From: Streptomyces sp. NBC_00704
GTDB taxonomy: Bacteria; Actinomycetota; Actinomycetes; Streptomycetales; Streptomycetaceae
Reading direction: 5' to 3'
DNA: 64,000 nucleotides
NCBI RefSeq assembly: GCF_036226605.1
Contig: NZ_CP109000.1
Span: 6,320,501 to 6,384,500, forward strand
Each line of letters starts with the position of its first letter. Position 1 is the first letter of the stretch. Positions 42,352 through 50,893 of this stretch are shown in pieces. Below the pieces are notes generated by a model. The model was not told where the DNA came from. It searched no databases and was given only the letters and a program-made list of their open reading frames with translations. A program made the translations under genes and the position numbers.

Positions 42352-45300
42352 TGCTCGGCTCCTTCCGGAAGGTGGTTCTGGTGGTGCGGTGTGTCCCGGA
42401 CCGCGATCGGATCGGCGATCGGGTGGGTCCCGTCGGACGGTTCCGACGGGGCGGACGGGTCGGACGGCGCTGTCCGGTCGGTCCGGTGGGGCTGGTCGGT
42501 CGGGTGGGGCTGGTCGAGCCGGTCGTCCGGACGGTGGCCGGGACGGTGGTCCAGCTCTTCGGCGGGACGGTGGCCGGGCCGGACGCCGTCGTGGACGCCG
42601 GCGGGGGCGGGGTGTTCGCCCGTGTCCCCGCCGCTGTCCCGGTGCGCCTGGGCCACGGCCGCCTCGAACTCCTCCAGCGCGCTGCGCACGGCGTCCGCGT
42701 CCGCCGGGCGGGCCGGACTGCGCGCCGCCTGCTGGGCGGCGGCTTCGGCCGTCGTCCGCAGCGTGGCGCCGCGCACACGGCGCCGCAGGGGACGGGCTCC
42801 GTCGCCCCCGGCGGCGGGCTCGCCGGATGCGGCGGGGCCGCCGGAGGCCGCGGCGCCGCCGGACCGCGTGTGACGTGCGGGGAGTCCCGGGCGGTCCGCG
42901 GAGTCGGCGGAGTCGGCCGGGTCGGCGGAACCGCCGTCGGAACCGCCGTAGGGCCCGGCCGCCGTACGGGCGTGGGGCACGGAATCGGACTGCGCGGTGC
43001 GACTGTGCGGCGCGGGCTCCGGCGTGCCGGCGTCGACCGGGGGCTCGGTGGCGCGGGCGTGGGCCTCGGCGTCCAGGTGGGCCGCCGCGCGCGGGGCGAG
43101 GGGCGACCGCGGCGCGGGGACGCCGTGTCCGGTGCCCGGCGTCCCGTCCCGTGGGCCGGCCGCCGGTTCGGCGGGGGCCTCGCCCGGCCCGGCCGTGACG
43201 GTGACGGCGCCGGTCCGGGCATCCTGCCGGGCCGGGGCGGTGAGTGATCCGGTCTCCGCCGGTCGGGCGGAGGCCGGATCGCCCACCGCCGTGCGCGCGG
43301 GCTCTCCGGCCGCGTCCGTGCGGGCGTGGGCGGCGGGCTCGCCGGTGCGCGGGCCGGCCGGGGTGTCGGCGGTCGAAGCGCCGGTCGTCGGTTCCTGGTC
43401 CTCGGCGCGGGACTTCGCGCCGAGCGGGGGCTCGCCCTCCGGGTCGGCGGGGGAGGGGCCGCGGCGGGGGACCCGGCGCGGCAGCACGGCCGGATCGTCC
43501 GACCGCGCGGCCCAGGACGGGACCGAGGCCGACGGGGAGGGCCCGGCCGCGGGCGCCGAGAGGGCGGCCGGTGCGGCGGCGGGCGGAGCGGCCGACGGGA
43601 CGGCCGACGGGAGGGCCGCGGCCGACGGGGCGGCCGGCGTGCCGGTGGCGCCGGGCCTGTCCGCCGCGCCTGCCACGTCCTCCTCGGCCGCCGTCAGGAG
43701 CAGCGCCGAGGGGATCAGCACCTCGGCCGTCACACCGCCGCCCGGGGTGCGGGACAGGGTGACGTCCACGTCCCAGCGGCGGGCCAGCGCGCCGACCACG
43801 AACAGGCCGAGCACCTTCGTCGGGACGACGTCGAGGCGCTCGCGGCGCACCAGGCGGGCGTTCTCCTCGGCGAGCCGGTCGGCGCTCATGCCCAGGCCGT
43901 GGTCGGAGACGGTGAGGGACGCGCCGTCGCCGTCGGAGCCCACGACGACCTCGACGGGGCTGCCCTCGGGCGAGAACGACACGGCGTTCTCGAGGAGTTC
44001 GGCGATCATCAGCGTCAGGTCGCCGATGATGTCCGGCTCCACCACGGCGTCGCTCGCGACCCGCAGCCGCACCCGCTGGAAGCCCTCGATCTGGCCGAGG
44101 GCGGCCCGCACGACGTTGGTCAGCGCGGTCGGCCCGGCGTCCAGGACGGTCTCGCGGATCCCCGCGAGCAGCATCAGGCTGTCGGCGTTGCGGCGCAGGC
44201 GCACCGCGATGTGGTCGATGGAGTAGAGCCGCGCGAGCAGCGCCGGGTCGGTCTCACCGCGCTCCACCGCGTCGATCAGCGCGAGCTGACGTGTCGTCAG
44301 GTTGCTGACGCGGCGTCCGACGTTGCCGAACATCTCGGCGACGTTGCGCCGGCTGAGCACCTGGCGCTCCAGCAGCGCGGCCGCGGTCGTCTGGACATTG
44401 TTGAAGGCTTCGGCGAGTTCGCCGATCTCGTCGTCGGCGGTGACCGGCAGCTCGCGCAGCCTCGGAGGGCCGGACTCCTCGGCGTCGTCGTCGGCGACCC
44501 GGGCGAGTTCGCGGCCCGCGACGTCGGCGACCTCCTGGGCGGCTCCCGTCAGGGCCAGCACCGGACGGACCACGGAGCGGCGGACCAGGACGGAGAAGGC
44601 GATCCACAGGGCGAAGCAGAGCAGTGCCAGGCTGAGCAGCAGGCCCGCGCGCCACTGCGCGCCCGAGGCGGCGTCGTCCGCCCGGTCGGCGATCCGGTCG
44701 ATGAGCGACGCGGTGATCTTCAGCCGGATCGCGGCCTGCGAGCTGTAGTCGGGGTAGGAGGCGAGCGCCTCCCGGAACGAGGCGCGGATCGCGGTCTTGG
44801 ACTCGGCCTGCAACGCGCTCGGGTCCACGGCCAGTTCGGCGTAGTCCTGAGTGATCGACGCCTGCGAGGAGTTGTGCTCGATGCCGCTGAACTCCTCGGA
44901 CTGCGCGTCGTCGGCGAACCGGTCGAAGCGCTGCGCCTGGTAGGTGAACACCTCGTAGGAGCCGACCGCTCCGGTGAACTCGATGAGCGCGTTGCTGTCG
45001 CCGGTGCGCGCGGAGAACACGCCGGTCTCGTAGGCGCCGTGCGCGGCGTCGGCGCGCAGCAGCGAGTCGAGGAGGCTGCCGGTGAAGGTGGTGGCCAGCG
45101 TGGGGTCGCGGTCCAGGTTCAGGCCGTCGATGAGACCGTCCGCGGCACCCGAGTAGGCGGGGTCGATGTTGTCGGCGGGCAGATAGCCCTGCTCGATGGT
45201 GGACCGCAGCCCCGCCAGTCCCTGGACCTCCTTCAGGGCCTGGAGCTCCGCGTCCGGCAGCCGGTCGTCGAAGGCGTCGATGACCTTGTTCACCTGCGTG

Positions 45301-45665
45301 TCCACGACGAGCTGGGCCTGCCGGTATCCGTCGCTGGAGGGGGTGCCGGCGTCGAAGGCCGCCTCGTGCCGGACGGAGAGCAGGATCGCCTGCTGGTGCT
45401 CGTCCTGGAGGTCGGCGACGAGCTGGGCCACCTCGGTGCTGTCGCGCACCAGTTGGGCGGCGTCGCTCGCGCGGTCGGACTCCTGCACCAGGTCGACGAT
45501 GAGGTACGTCAGCAGCAGGGCGATCACCGTGAGCGGGATACCGACCAGTACGTTCAGCTTGCGCTGGAAGGGCCATCGGTCGGCGAAGCCCCGCATCCCC
45601 CGCCGCGCGGAGGACGATGCCGAGGACGCCGGCCGGGCGGACGCGTCCACCTCTTTCGTGGACAC
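42348..45665 (-). CDS. Conservon 1 sensor kinase-like protein (CvnA type)
   Basis: A 1105-residue membrane protein: helix near 30-55, an extracellular nitrate/nitrite-sensing (NIT)-type domain to about 350, a second helix, HAMP, an atypical dimerisation region with the candidate phospho-His in SIDHIAVRLRRNADSL, HATPase (LTLMIAELLENAVSFSPEGSP, DHGLGM, GLFVVGALARRWDV), then about 400 disordered Ala/Pro/Gly-rich residues. GTG at 45665 has AAGGAGG four bases upstream. First gene of the operon. Confidence 0.9.
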   Translation of the reverse strand: MSTKEVDASARPASSASSSARRGMRGFADRWPFQRKLNVLVGIPLTVIALLLTYLIVDLVQESDRASDAAQLVRDSTEVAQLVADLQDEHQQAILLSVRHEAAFDAGTPSSDGYRQAQLVVDTQVNKVIDAFDDRLPDAELQALKEVQGLAGLRSTIEQGYLPADNIDPAYSGAADGLIDGLNLDRDPTLATTFTGSLLDSLLRADAAHGAYETGVFSARTGDSNALIEFTGAVGSYEVFTYQAQRFDRFADDAQSEEFSGIEHNSSQASITQDYAELAVDPSALQAESKTAIRASFREALASYPDYSSQAAIRLKITASLIDRIADRADDAASGAQWRAGLLLSLALLCFALWIAFSVLVRRSVVRPVLALTGAAQEVADVAGRELARVADDDAEESGPPRLRELPVTADDEIGELAEAFNNVQTTAAALLERQVLSRRNVAEMFGNVGRRVSNLTTRQLALIDAVERGETDPALLARLYSIDHIAVRLRRNADSLMLLAGIRETVLDAGPTALTNVVRAALGQIEGFQRVRLRVASDAVVEPDIIGDLTLMIAELLENAVSFSPEGSPVEVVVGSDGDGASLTVSDHGLGMSADRLAEENARLVRRERLDVVPTKVLGLFVVGALARRWDVDVTLSRTPGGGVTAEVLIPSALLLTAAEEDVAGAADRPGATGTPAAPSAAALPSAVPSAAPPAAAPAALSAPAAGPSPSASVPSWAARSDDPAVLPRRVPRRGPSPADPEGEPPLGAKSRAEDQEPTTGASTADTPAGPRTGEPAAHARTDAAGEPARTAVGDPASARPAETGSLTAPARQDARTGAVTVTAGPGEAPAEPAAGPRDGTPGTGHGVPAPRSPLAPRAAAHLDAEAHARATEPPVDAGTPEPAPHSRTAQSDSVPHARTAAGPYGGSDGGSADPADSADSADRPGLPARHTRSGGAAASGGPAASGEPAAGGDGARPLRRRVRGATLRTTAEAAAQQAARSPARPADADAVRSALEEFEAAVAQAHRDSGGDTGEHPAPAGVHDGVRPGHRPAEELDHRPGHRPDDRLDQPHPTDQPHRTDRTAPSDPSAPSEPSDGTHPIADPIAVRDTPHHQNHLPEGAEQ

Positions 45666-46067
45666 CGGGCCTCCTTCAAGAGGATGTTGCAAGCGTGCAA
45701 GGGGGGTCTCGCATATGCGCACTTCCGTGCACACATGTGTCCTTGTGCGACGACACTGAAAGCGGCCCCCGTACACCGCCGTGACCGCCGCCGACTGCTG
45801 TGACGAAGGTCAACTCCGCGGAGCCTATCGCCAATCGGAACGGTGCCGCGCGTCGCCCCGCGTCAAGAAATCATTACGAAGCGGAGTGGAGACGCCGTCC
45901 CGGCGATCACCGGGAGGGAGGCGGCCGATCTCCCGATCCGCGCACAAGTGATCACGGATCGACGCCAATCGGTGATCCTGCTGCCCTTGACTGATCGAGA
46001 AGCCGATGGATTGGATCAGGTCAGAGTGTGTGAGTTCTCATCAACCCCCCAGCCCGGAACGGGAACC
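45666..46067. other. 402-bp divergent region rich in short inverted repeats
   Basis: Between conservon 1 and the betaine-binding protein gene. Near the kinase side are TTGCAAGCGTGCAA (45687-45700), GCATATGC and ACACATGTGT (45731-45740), which are operator-like. On the other side TTGACT at 45987-45992 with TTGGAT 18 bases on is a weak promoter candidate for the binding-protein gene. No gene is seen. Confidence 0.5.
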
Positions 46068-47027
46068 GTGACTTCCAACACCCACAGCAGCAGGTCCCTC
46101 AGGAACCACCCCGGTGCGGCGGCCGTCGCCCTCGCCGCGATGACGGCCCTGCTGGCGGGATGTTCCTCCTCGTCCGACGACTCCTCCGACCCGCTCGCCG
46201 GCGACAAGGCGGCCGGTGACACCGTGGTCGTCGGCTCCAACAACTTCGCCGAGAGCATCCTGATCGCCGACATCTACGGCGAGGCTCTGAAGGCCAAGGG
46301 CATCAAGGTGTCCTACAAGCCCAACATCGGCAGCCGGGAGACCACGTACGGCCTGCTCAAGAACGGTTCCATCACCGTCCTGCCGGAGTACAACGGCTCG
46401 CTGCTGGCCTACCTCGACGCCAAGGCCGAGCAGACGTCGCTCGCGACCGTGAACGCGGCGGTGAAGGCCAAGCTCGACTCCAAGCTGACGCTGCTGGAGT
46501 CGTCGCCGGCCGAGGACAAGGACTCCGTCACGGTCAACGCGGCGACCGCGCAGAAGTACCACCTCACCGCGACGTCCACCCTCGCCGACCTGAAGGACAT
46601 CGCGCCGAAGCTGGTCCTCGGCGGATCGCCCGAGTTCCAGACCCGCCAGCAGGGCCTGCTCGGCCTCGACTCCGTGTACGGGCTGAAGTTCAAGTCCTTC
46701 AAGGCCCTCGACGCGGGCGGCCCGCTGACCCAGGCCGCGCTGAAGAAGGACACCGTGCAGGCCGCGGACGTCTTCACCACGGACCCGACCATCACCAAGG
46801 AGAAGTTCGTCGTCCTCCAGGACCCGAAGAACCTCTTCGGCTTCGCGAACGTCACCCCGGTGGTCTACAAGAGCGGGCTCTCCCAGGAGGGCGTCGACGC
46901 GCTCAACGCCGTCTCCGCCAAGCTCGACACGAAGACCCTGCTCGACCTGGACTCCCAGGTGCAGCTCCAGAGCAAGGACCCGCTCGACGTGGCCAAGGCC
47001 TGGCTGAAGACGGCCGGCCTGGGCTGA
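46068..47027 (+). CDS. Betaine-type substrate-binding lipoprotein (OpuCC/ProX type)
   Basis: A 319-residue exported lipoprotein: lipobox LLAGC, then the OpuAC domain with VVVGSNNFAESILIADIYGEAL, KPNIGSRETTYGLLKNGSITVLPEYNGS and the C-terminal half with DVFTTDPTITKEKFVVLQDP. The domain binds quaternary ammonium ligands with an aromatic box. It should serve the transporter at 38220-40752. GTG at 46068. The lyase-like gene follows 128 bp on. Confidence 0.9.
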   Translation: MTSNTHSSRSLRNHPGAAAVALAAMTALLAGCSSSSDDSSDPLAGDKAAGDTVVVGSNNFAESILIADIYGEALKAKGIKVSYKPNIGSRETTYGLLKNGSITVLPEYNGSLLAYLDAKAEQTSLATVNAAVKAKLDSKLTLLESSPAEDKDSVTVNAATAQKYHLTATSTLADLKDIAPKLVLGGSPEFQTRQQGLLGLDSVYGLKFKSFKALDAGGPLTQAALKKDTVQAADVFTTDPTITKEKFVVLQDPKNLFGFANVTPVVYKSGLSQEGVDALNAVSAKLDTKTLLDLDSQVQLQSKDPLDVAKAWLKTAGLG

Positions 47028-47155
47028 TACAGCCCGGCTGCCCGGCCCCGCCCGGACCGGCTCGCCGAACCCCGGTCGGGCCACCGGGACCGGGCCGCCG
47101 CCGAACCGCTCACCCGCTGGACCGCCGGACGCCGAACCGCTGGACTGCCGATCCG

Positions 47156-48934
47156 TTGGACGTCACCGCATCCGCGAACGGACGGGCCCGGGTACCCCCG
47201 CACCGAGGGGGCGCCCGGGTCCTCCTGGACGGGACCACGCTCACCGTCGGCGAGCTGCTCGCACTCGCCGACGGCGAAGCCGTGCCCGAGGTCGCCCCGG
47301 AGGCGCGCGACCGGGCCCGGCGCTCCTGGCTGACCGCGCAGCGGCTCGCCGCCTCCGGGCGGCTGTACGGGCGTGGCACCGGCGTCGGCGCGCAGCGCTC
47401 GGTGCCGGTCGAGGAGCACGACGAGGCCGCGCACGGGCTGCGGCTCCTGCGCAGCCACGCGGGCGGCGCGGGCGCCCTGCTCCCGGCCCGCCAGGTGCGG
47501 GCGATGCTCGCGGTGCGCGCCAACCAGTTGCTCGCCGGCGGCTCCGGCATCCAGCCGGCTTTCGTCGACGCCCTCGCCGACGCCCTTCGGCTGGGCGTCC
47601 ACCCGGCCGTCAACGAGTACGGCGGGATCGGCACCGGCGACCTGACGGCCCTGGCGCAGACGGGTCTGACGCTGATCGGCGAACGCCCCTGGACGCGTCC
47701 CGAGCCACCCCGTCGGGCCCGCGGGGCCGGCCCGGACGCCCCCGCCTCCACCTCGGCCGACGGCTCTCACGGTGAGGATCCCGCCGCCCCGGTGCAGTTC
47801 GTCGTCGTCCCAGGCCCAGGCCCCGGCCCTGGCCCTGGCCCCGGCGCAGACCCCGGCTCCGCCCCGGCCCCTGCCCCGGCCGGTCGTCGCCTCGACCCGC
47901 GCCCCGAGCCGCCCCGCGAGCCACGTCCGGCAACCGTCACCCCCGGAGCCCCCACCGGTCCCCCTCGCACTCCCGCGCCCGTCTCCGGGACTCCCGCGCC
48001 CGTCGTCCTGCAAGCCGGTGACGCCCTGGCGTTGCTCAGCAGCAACGCCCTCGCGCTCGGGCAGGCCGCGCTCGCCCAGGGCGAACTGGACGTGCTGCTG
48101 CGGGCCGCACACGCCGTCGCCGCGCTGTCCCTCGCCGCGGTGTCCGGCTCGCCCGAGGCCTACGCCGCGCCCGTGCACGCCCTGCGCCCCTACCCCGGTG
48201 CGGCACGGGCGGCGGGCGAGGTGCGGCGGCTGCTCGGGTGGGCCGACCGCCCGCCGCCCCGCCGGGGAGGGCGCATCCAGGATCCCTTCGGCTTCCGGAC
48301 CTTCCCCCAGGTCCACGGGTGCGTGCTGGACGCGTGCGAGCGACTGCGCGAGGTCGTCGAGGTGGAGATCAACTGCCCGTCCGAGAACCCCCTCATGGAC
48401 GCCGCCGACGCCAGGGCCTACCACCACGGCGGCTTCTTCGCCGCGCCCCTGGGACTGGCCCTGGACGGCGTCGTCCTCGCGCTGTTGCAGAGCGCGCAGC
48501 TCTCGACCGCCCGGCTGGCGGCACTGGGCGATCCCGGACTGACCGGCCTGCCCGTCTTCCTCGCCACGGGGCCGGTGAGCAGCTCGGGCACGATGATCCT
48601 GGAGTACAGCGCCAACTCGGCTCTGGCCGAGCTGCGTTCCTGCGCGGCGCCGGCCTCGGCGGGGCACGCCGTCCTCTCCCGGGGCCTGGAGGAGGCCGCC
48701 AGCTTCGCGGGCCAGGCCGCACGGCAGACCCTGCGGGCGACGGAGGCCTACGCCGTCGTCCTCGGCTGCGAACTCGTCAGCGCGGTGAGGGCGTTGAGGC
48801 TGCATCCGGACCCGCCCCGCGTGGCGGCCCTCGCGGTGGCGACGGCGGCACTGCCCGCGGAGACGCGGGACCGTCCGCTCACCGACGACGTGACGGCGGC
48901 CGTCCGCCTGCTGCCGGTGCTGGCAGACCTGTGA
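47156..48934 (+). CDS. Aromatic amino acid lyase homologue lacking the MIO triad
   Basis: A 592-residue member of the histidine/phenylalanine ammonia-lyase fold. Kept features: the catalytic Tyr71 in LYGRGTGVG, the carboxylate-binding Arg381 in QDPFGFRTFPQVHG, EINCPSENPL and the C-terminal helical bundle. The triad Ala-Ser-Gly, which cyclises into the MIO electrophile, is Gly159-Thr160-Gly161 in GGIGTGDLTAL, so MIO cannot form as usual. Residues about 178-285 are a Pro/Gly/Ala insertion including PGPGPGPGPG. The only start upstream of the conserved part is TTG at 47156, without a good binding site. It may be a MIO-independent lyase for a substrate with a good leaving group, or a non-catalytic binder. 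Confidence 0.72.
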   Translation: MDVTASANGRARVPPHRGGARVLLDGTTLTVGELLALADGEAVPEVAPEARDRARRSWLTAQRLAASGRLYGRGTGVGAQRSVPVEEHDEAAHGLRLLRSHAGGAGALLPARQVRAMLAVRANQLLAGGSGIQPAFVDALADALRLGVHPAVNEYGGIGTGDLTALAQTGLTLIGERPWTRPEPPRRARGAGPDAPASTSADGSHGEDPAAPVQFVVVPGPGPGPGPGPGADPGSAPAPAPAGRRLDPRPEPPREPRPATVTPGAPTGPPRTPAPVSGTPAPVVLQAGDALALLSSNALALGQAALAQGELDVLLRAAHAVAALSLAAVSGSPEAYAAPVHALRPYPGAARAAGEVRRLLGWADRPPPRRGGRIQDPFGFRTFPQVHGCVLDACERLREVVEVEINCPSENPLMDAADARAYHHGGFFAAPLGLALDGVVLALLQSAQLSTARLAALGDPGLTGLPVFLATGPVSSSGTMILEYSANSALAELRSCAAPASAGHAVLSRGLEEAASFAGQAARQTLRATEAYAVVLGCELVSAVRALRLHPDPPRVAALAVATAALPAETRDRPLTDDVTAAVRLLPVLADL

Positions 48935-48961
48935 GACGGCCGCCCAGTAGCCCTAGGCTCG

Positions 48962-49384
48962 GTGACCGTGAACAGAAGACGGCAGAAGAAGCTCACCTCG
49001 CGCCTGGTCGGGGCGGCGATGTGCGGGACGGTCCGGGACGTCGACCGTCTGCTGCGGGCCGGCGCGGACCCGGCCAGGGCAGACTCCGAGGGCACGACCC
49101 CGCTCTACCACGCGTGCGTCCACGGCGCGGCCGACGTGGCGCGCAGACTGCTGGAGGCCGGGGCGCCGCCCGACGCCGAGAGCGCCGGCGTCGGCGCCGA
49201 GGGCACTCCGCTGTGCGCGGCGGCCTGCTGGGGCCACGTGGAGACCGTGCGCACCCTGCTCGTCCACGGCGCGGACCCCGGACTGCGCGAGGATCACGGC
49301 ACCGGGCTGACACCCCTGGAATGGGCGGCCGCGGGACCTCATCCGGAGACGGTCGCCGTCCTGCGCGCGGCCGGGGCCCGCTGA
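48962..49384 (+). CDS. Ankyrin-repeat protein
   Basis: A 140-residue protein made of about four ankyrin repeats (DRLLRAGADPARADSEGTTPLYHAC, ARRLLEAGAPPDAE, TPLCAAACWGHVETVRTLLVHGADP, TPLEWAAAGPHPETVAVLRAAG). Ankyrin repeats bind other proteins. Starts at GTG 48962 or 48968 without a clear binding site. The lyase-like gene ends 27 bp upstream, so cotranscription is likely. Confidence 0.85.
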   Translation: MTVNRRRQKKLTSRLVGAAMCGTVRDVDRLLRAGADPARADSEGTTPLYHACVHGAADVARRLLEAGAPPDAESAGVGAEGTPLCAAACWGHVETVRTLLVHGADPGLREDHGTGLTPLEWAAAGPHPETVAVLRAAGAR

Positions 49385-49430
49385 CGGCGACCACCTCGCG
49401 CCGGCGGAACGGACTCGGGAGGGAGGGTCC

Positions 49431-49497
49431 GGGACGGTCCGGGGCGGGGCGGGGCGGGGCGGTCCGAGGCGGGGCGGTCCGAGGCGGGACGGGGTCA
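49431..49497. repeat. GGGGC tandem array, G-quadruplex candidate
   Basis: Four consecutive GGGGC units (49441-49460) lie in a longer GGTCCGGGGC/GAGGCGGGGC array between convergent genes, touching the stop of the conservon 2 GTPase. Confidence 0.8.
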
Positions 49498-50103
49498 GGC
49501 CGGCGGGGGCGGGCGGAGCGTGACGTCGTCGATCAGCCGGTCGATCAGGGCGATCAGCACGTCCCGGCACGACTCCCGGTCCCGGGCGTCGCACAGCAGG
49601 ACGGGCACCCGCTCCGGCAGGGCGAGGGATTCCCTGATCGCCTCCGGGGGATACGGGTGCACGCCGTGGAAGCCGTTCACCGCGACGACGAACGGGATCT
49701 CCCGCCGTTCGAAGAAGTCGACGGCGGCGAAGCTGGACTCCGGTCGCCGTACGTCGACGAGGACCACGGCGCCCAGCGCACCGATCGCCAGGTCGTTCCA
49801 CATGAACCAGAAACGCTGCTGGCCGGGCGTGCCGAAGAGGTAGAGCACCAGGTCGTCGCCGATGGAGATCCGCCCGAAGTCGAGGGCCACGGTGGTGGAC
49901 CGCTTCTCCTCGATGCCCTTCAGGTCGTCCACGTCCAGCCCTGCCACCGTCAGCGGCTCCTCCGTGCGCAACGGCGTGATCTCGCTGACCGCCCCGACCA
50001 ACGTCGTCTTGCCGACGCCGAAGCCGCCCGCGATGAGGATCTTCACCGTGTCGGGGGCCGCCGCCGGTGCGGCCGGGCGAGCGGCGGTGTCAGATCCGGC
50101 CAA
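49495..50103 (-). CDS. Conservon 2 GTPase (CvnD type)
   Basis: A 202-residue GTPase: P-loop GGFGVGKTT, TTVALDFGRI, G3 GTPGQQRF, and NGFHG at the usual NKxD position, where Asp is replaced by His/Gly, so base recognition may differ. Overlaps the DUF742 gene by 14 bp, as in conservon 1. Confidence 0.92.
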   Translation of the reverse strand: MAGSDTAARPAAPAAAPDTVKILIAGGFGVGKTTLVGAVSEITPLRTEEPLTVAGLDVDDLKGIEEKRSTTVALDFGRISIGDDLVLYLFGTPGQQRFWFMWNDLAIGALGAVVLVDVRRPESSFAAVDFFERREIPFVVAVNGFHGVHPYPPEAIRESLALPERVPVLLCDARDRESCRDVLIALIDRLIDDVTLRPPPPA

Positions 50104-50446
50104 GGCCGTCCCTCACTTTCTGCAGCAGGTCCAGGTCATGGGCGCCGGTGACGGAGCGGGGCGGGCGGGCCGTGATCAGCCCCGCCTCCAGCAGGTCGCA
50201 GAGCAGGATGACGACCACGCTGACCGGCAGGTCGAGATGGGCCGCGAGTTCCGCCACGGCCACCGGCCGGGCGCACAGCCGCAGGATCCGGCCGTGCTCC
50301 GGCTGGGGCCGCGTCGGCCGTTCGGGCGGCGGGTCCACCGCGGTGACCGTGGTGATGAGCGTGAAGTCGGCGCGGCTGGGCCGGGTCCGTCCACCGGTGA
50401 GGGCGAACGGCCTGACGAGCCGGCCCGCTTCGTCGCCTCCGCTCAC
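50090..50446 (-). CDS. Conservon 2 DUF742 protein (CvnC type)
   Basis: A 118-residue protein with the canonical start GRLVRPFALTGGRTRP and a winged helix (LCARPVAVAELAAHLDLPVSVVVILLCDLLEAGLI). GTG at 50446 lies one base after the roadblock stop (TGAGGTG); an upstream ATG at 50482 would overlap the roadblock gene and has no binding site. Confidence 0.9.
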   Translation of the reverse strand: MSGGDEAGRLVRPFALTGGRTRPSRADFTLITTVTAVDPPPERPTRPQPEHGRILRLCARPVAVAELAAHLDLPVSVVVILLCDLLEAGLITARPPRSVTGAHDLDLLQKVRDGLGRI

Positions 50447-50447
50447 C

Positions 50448-50882
50448 TCACCCGCCGTGGGTGCGCGCGGCGGGACCGGCATGGGCCCGCGGAGCCGCGC
50501 TGAGGTGCTCGCCGATCTTCTTCACCAGCATGTTCATCTGGTACGCCACCACGCCGACGTCCGCGTTCCTGCCCGCCAGCACGACGAGGTGGGCGCCCGG
50601 ACCGGCCGACGTGAGGATCAGGTAGCTGTTGGCCATCTCGATCAGTGCCTGGCGCACCGGACCGCCGCGGAAGTCCATGCTGACCCCCTTGCTGAGGCTC
50701 ATCAGACCGGACGCGGTCGCCGCCAGTCGTTCCGCGTCCTCCCGCAGGAATCCGGTGGACTTGCTCACCACCAGACCGTCCTCCGAGAGCACGACGGCCT
50801 GGTTGACGTCGGCGACCCGGTCGACGAGACCGGTGAGCAGCTGGTCGAGCTGGGTGTTGGTGCCGGGGAGGGAGGGTGTCAT
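50448..50882 (-). CDS. Conservon 2 roadblock/LC7 protein (CvnB type)
   Basis: A 144-residue roadblock protein: QLLTGLVDRVADVNQAVVLSEDGLVVSKS and YLILTSAGPGAHLVVLAGRNADVGVVAYQMNML. ATG at 50882 has AAGGA seven bases upstream; ATG at 50897 overlaps the kinase stop as ATGA and is possible too. Confidence 0.92.
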   Translation of the reverse strand: MTPSLPGTNTQLDQLLTGLVDRVADVNQAVVLSEDGLVVSKSTGFLREDAERLAATASGLMSLSKGVSMDFRGGPVRQALIEMANSYLILTSAGPGAHLVVLAGRNADVGVVAYQMNMLVKKIGEHLSAAPRAHAGPAARTHGG

Positions 50883-50893
50883 CGGGGTGTCCT

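Noticed and set aside
40753..46067. Mobile element carrying the conservon into the transporter locus
   Set aside because: No transposase, integrase, terminal repeats or target duplication seen at either edge.
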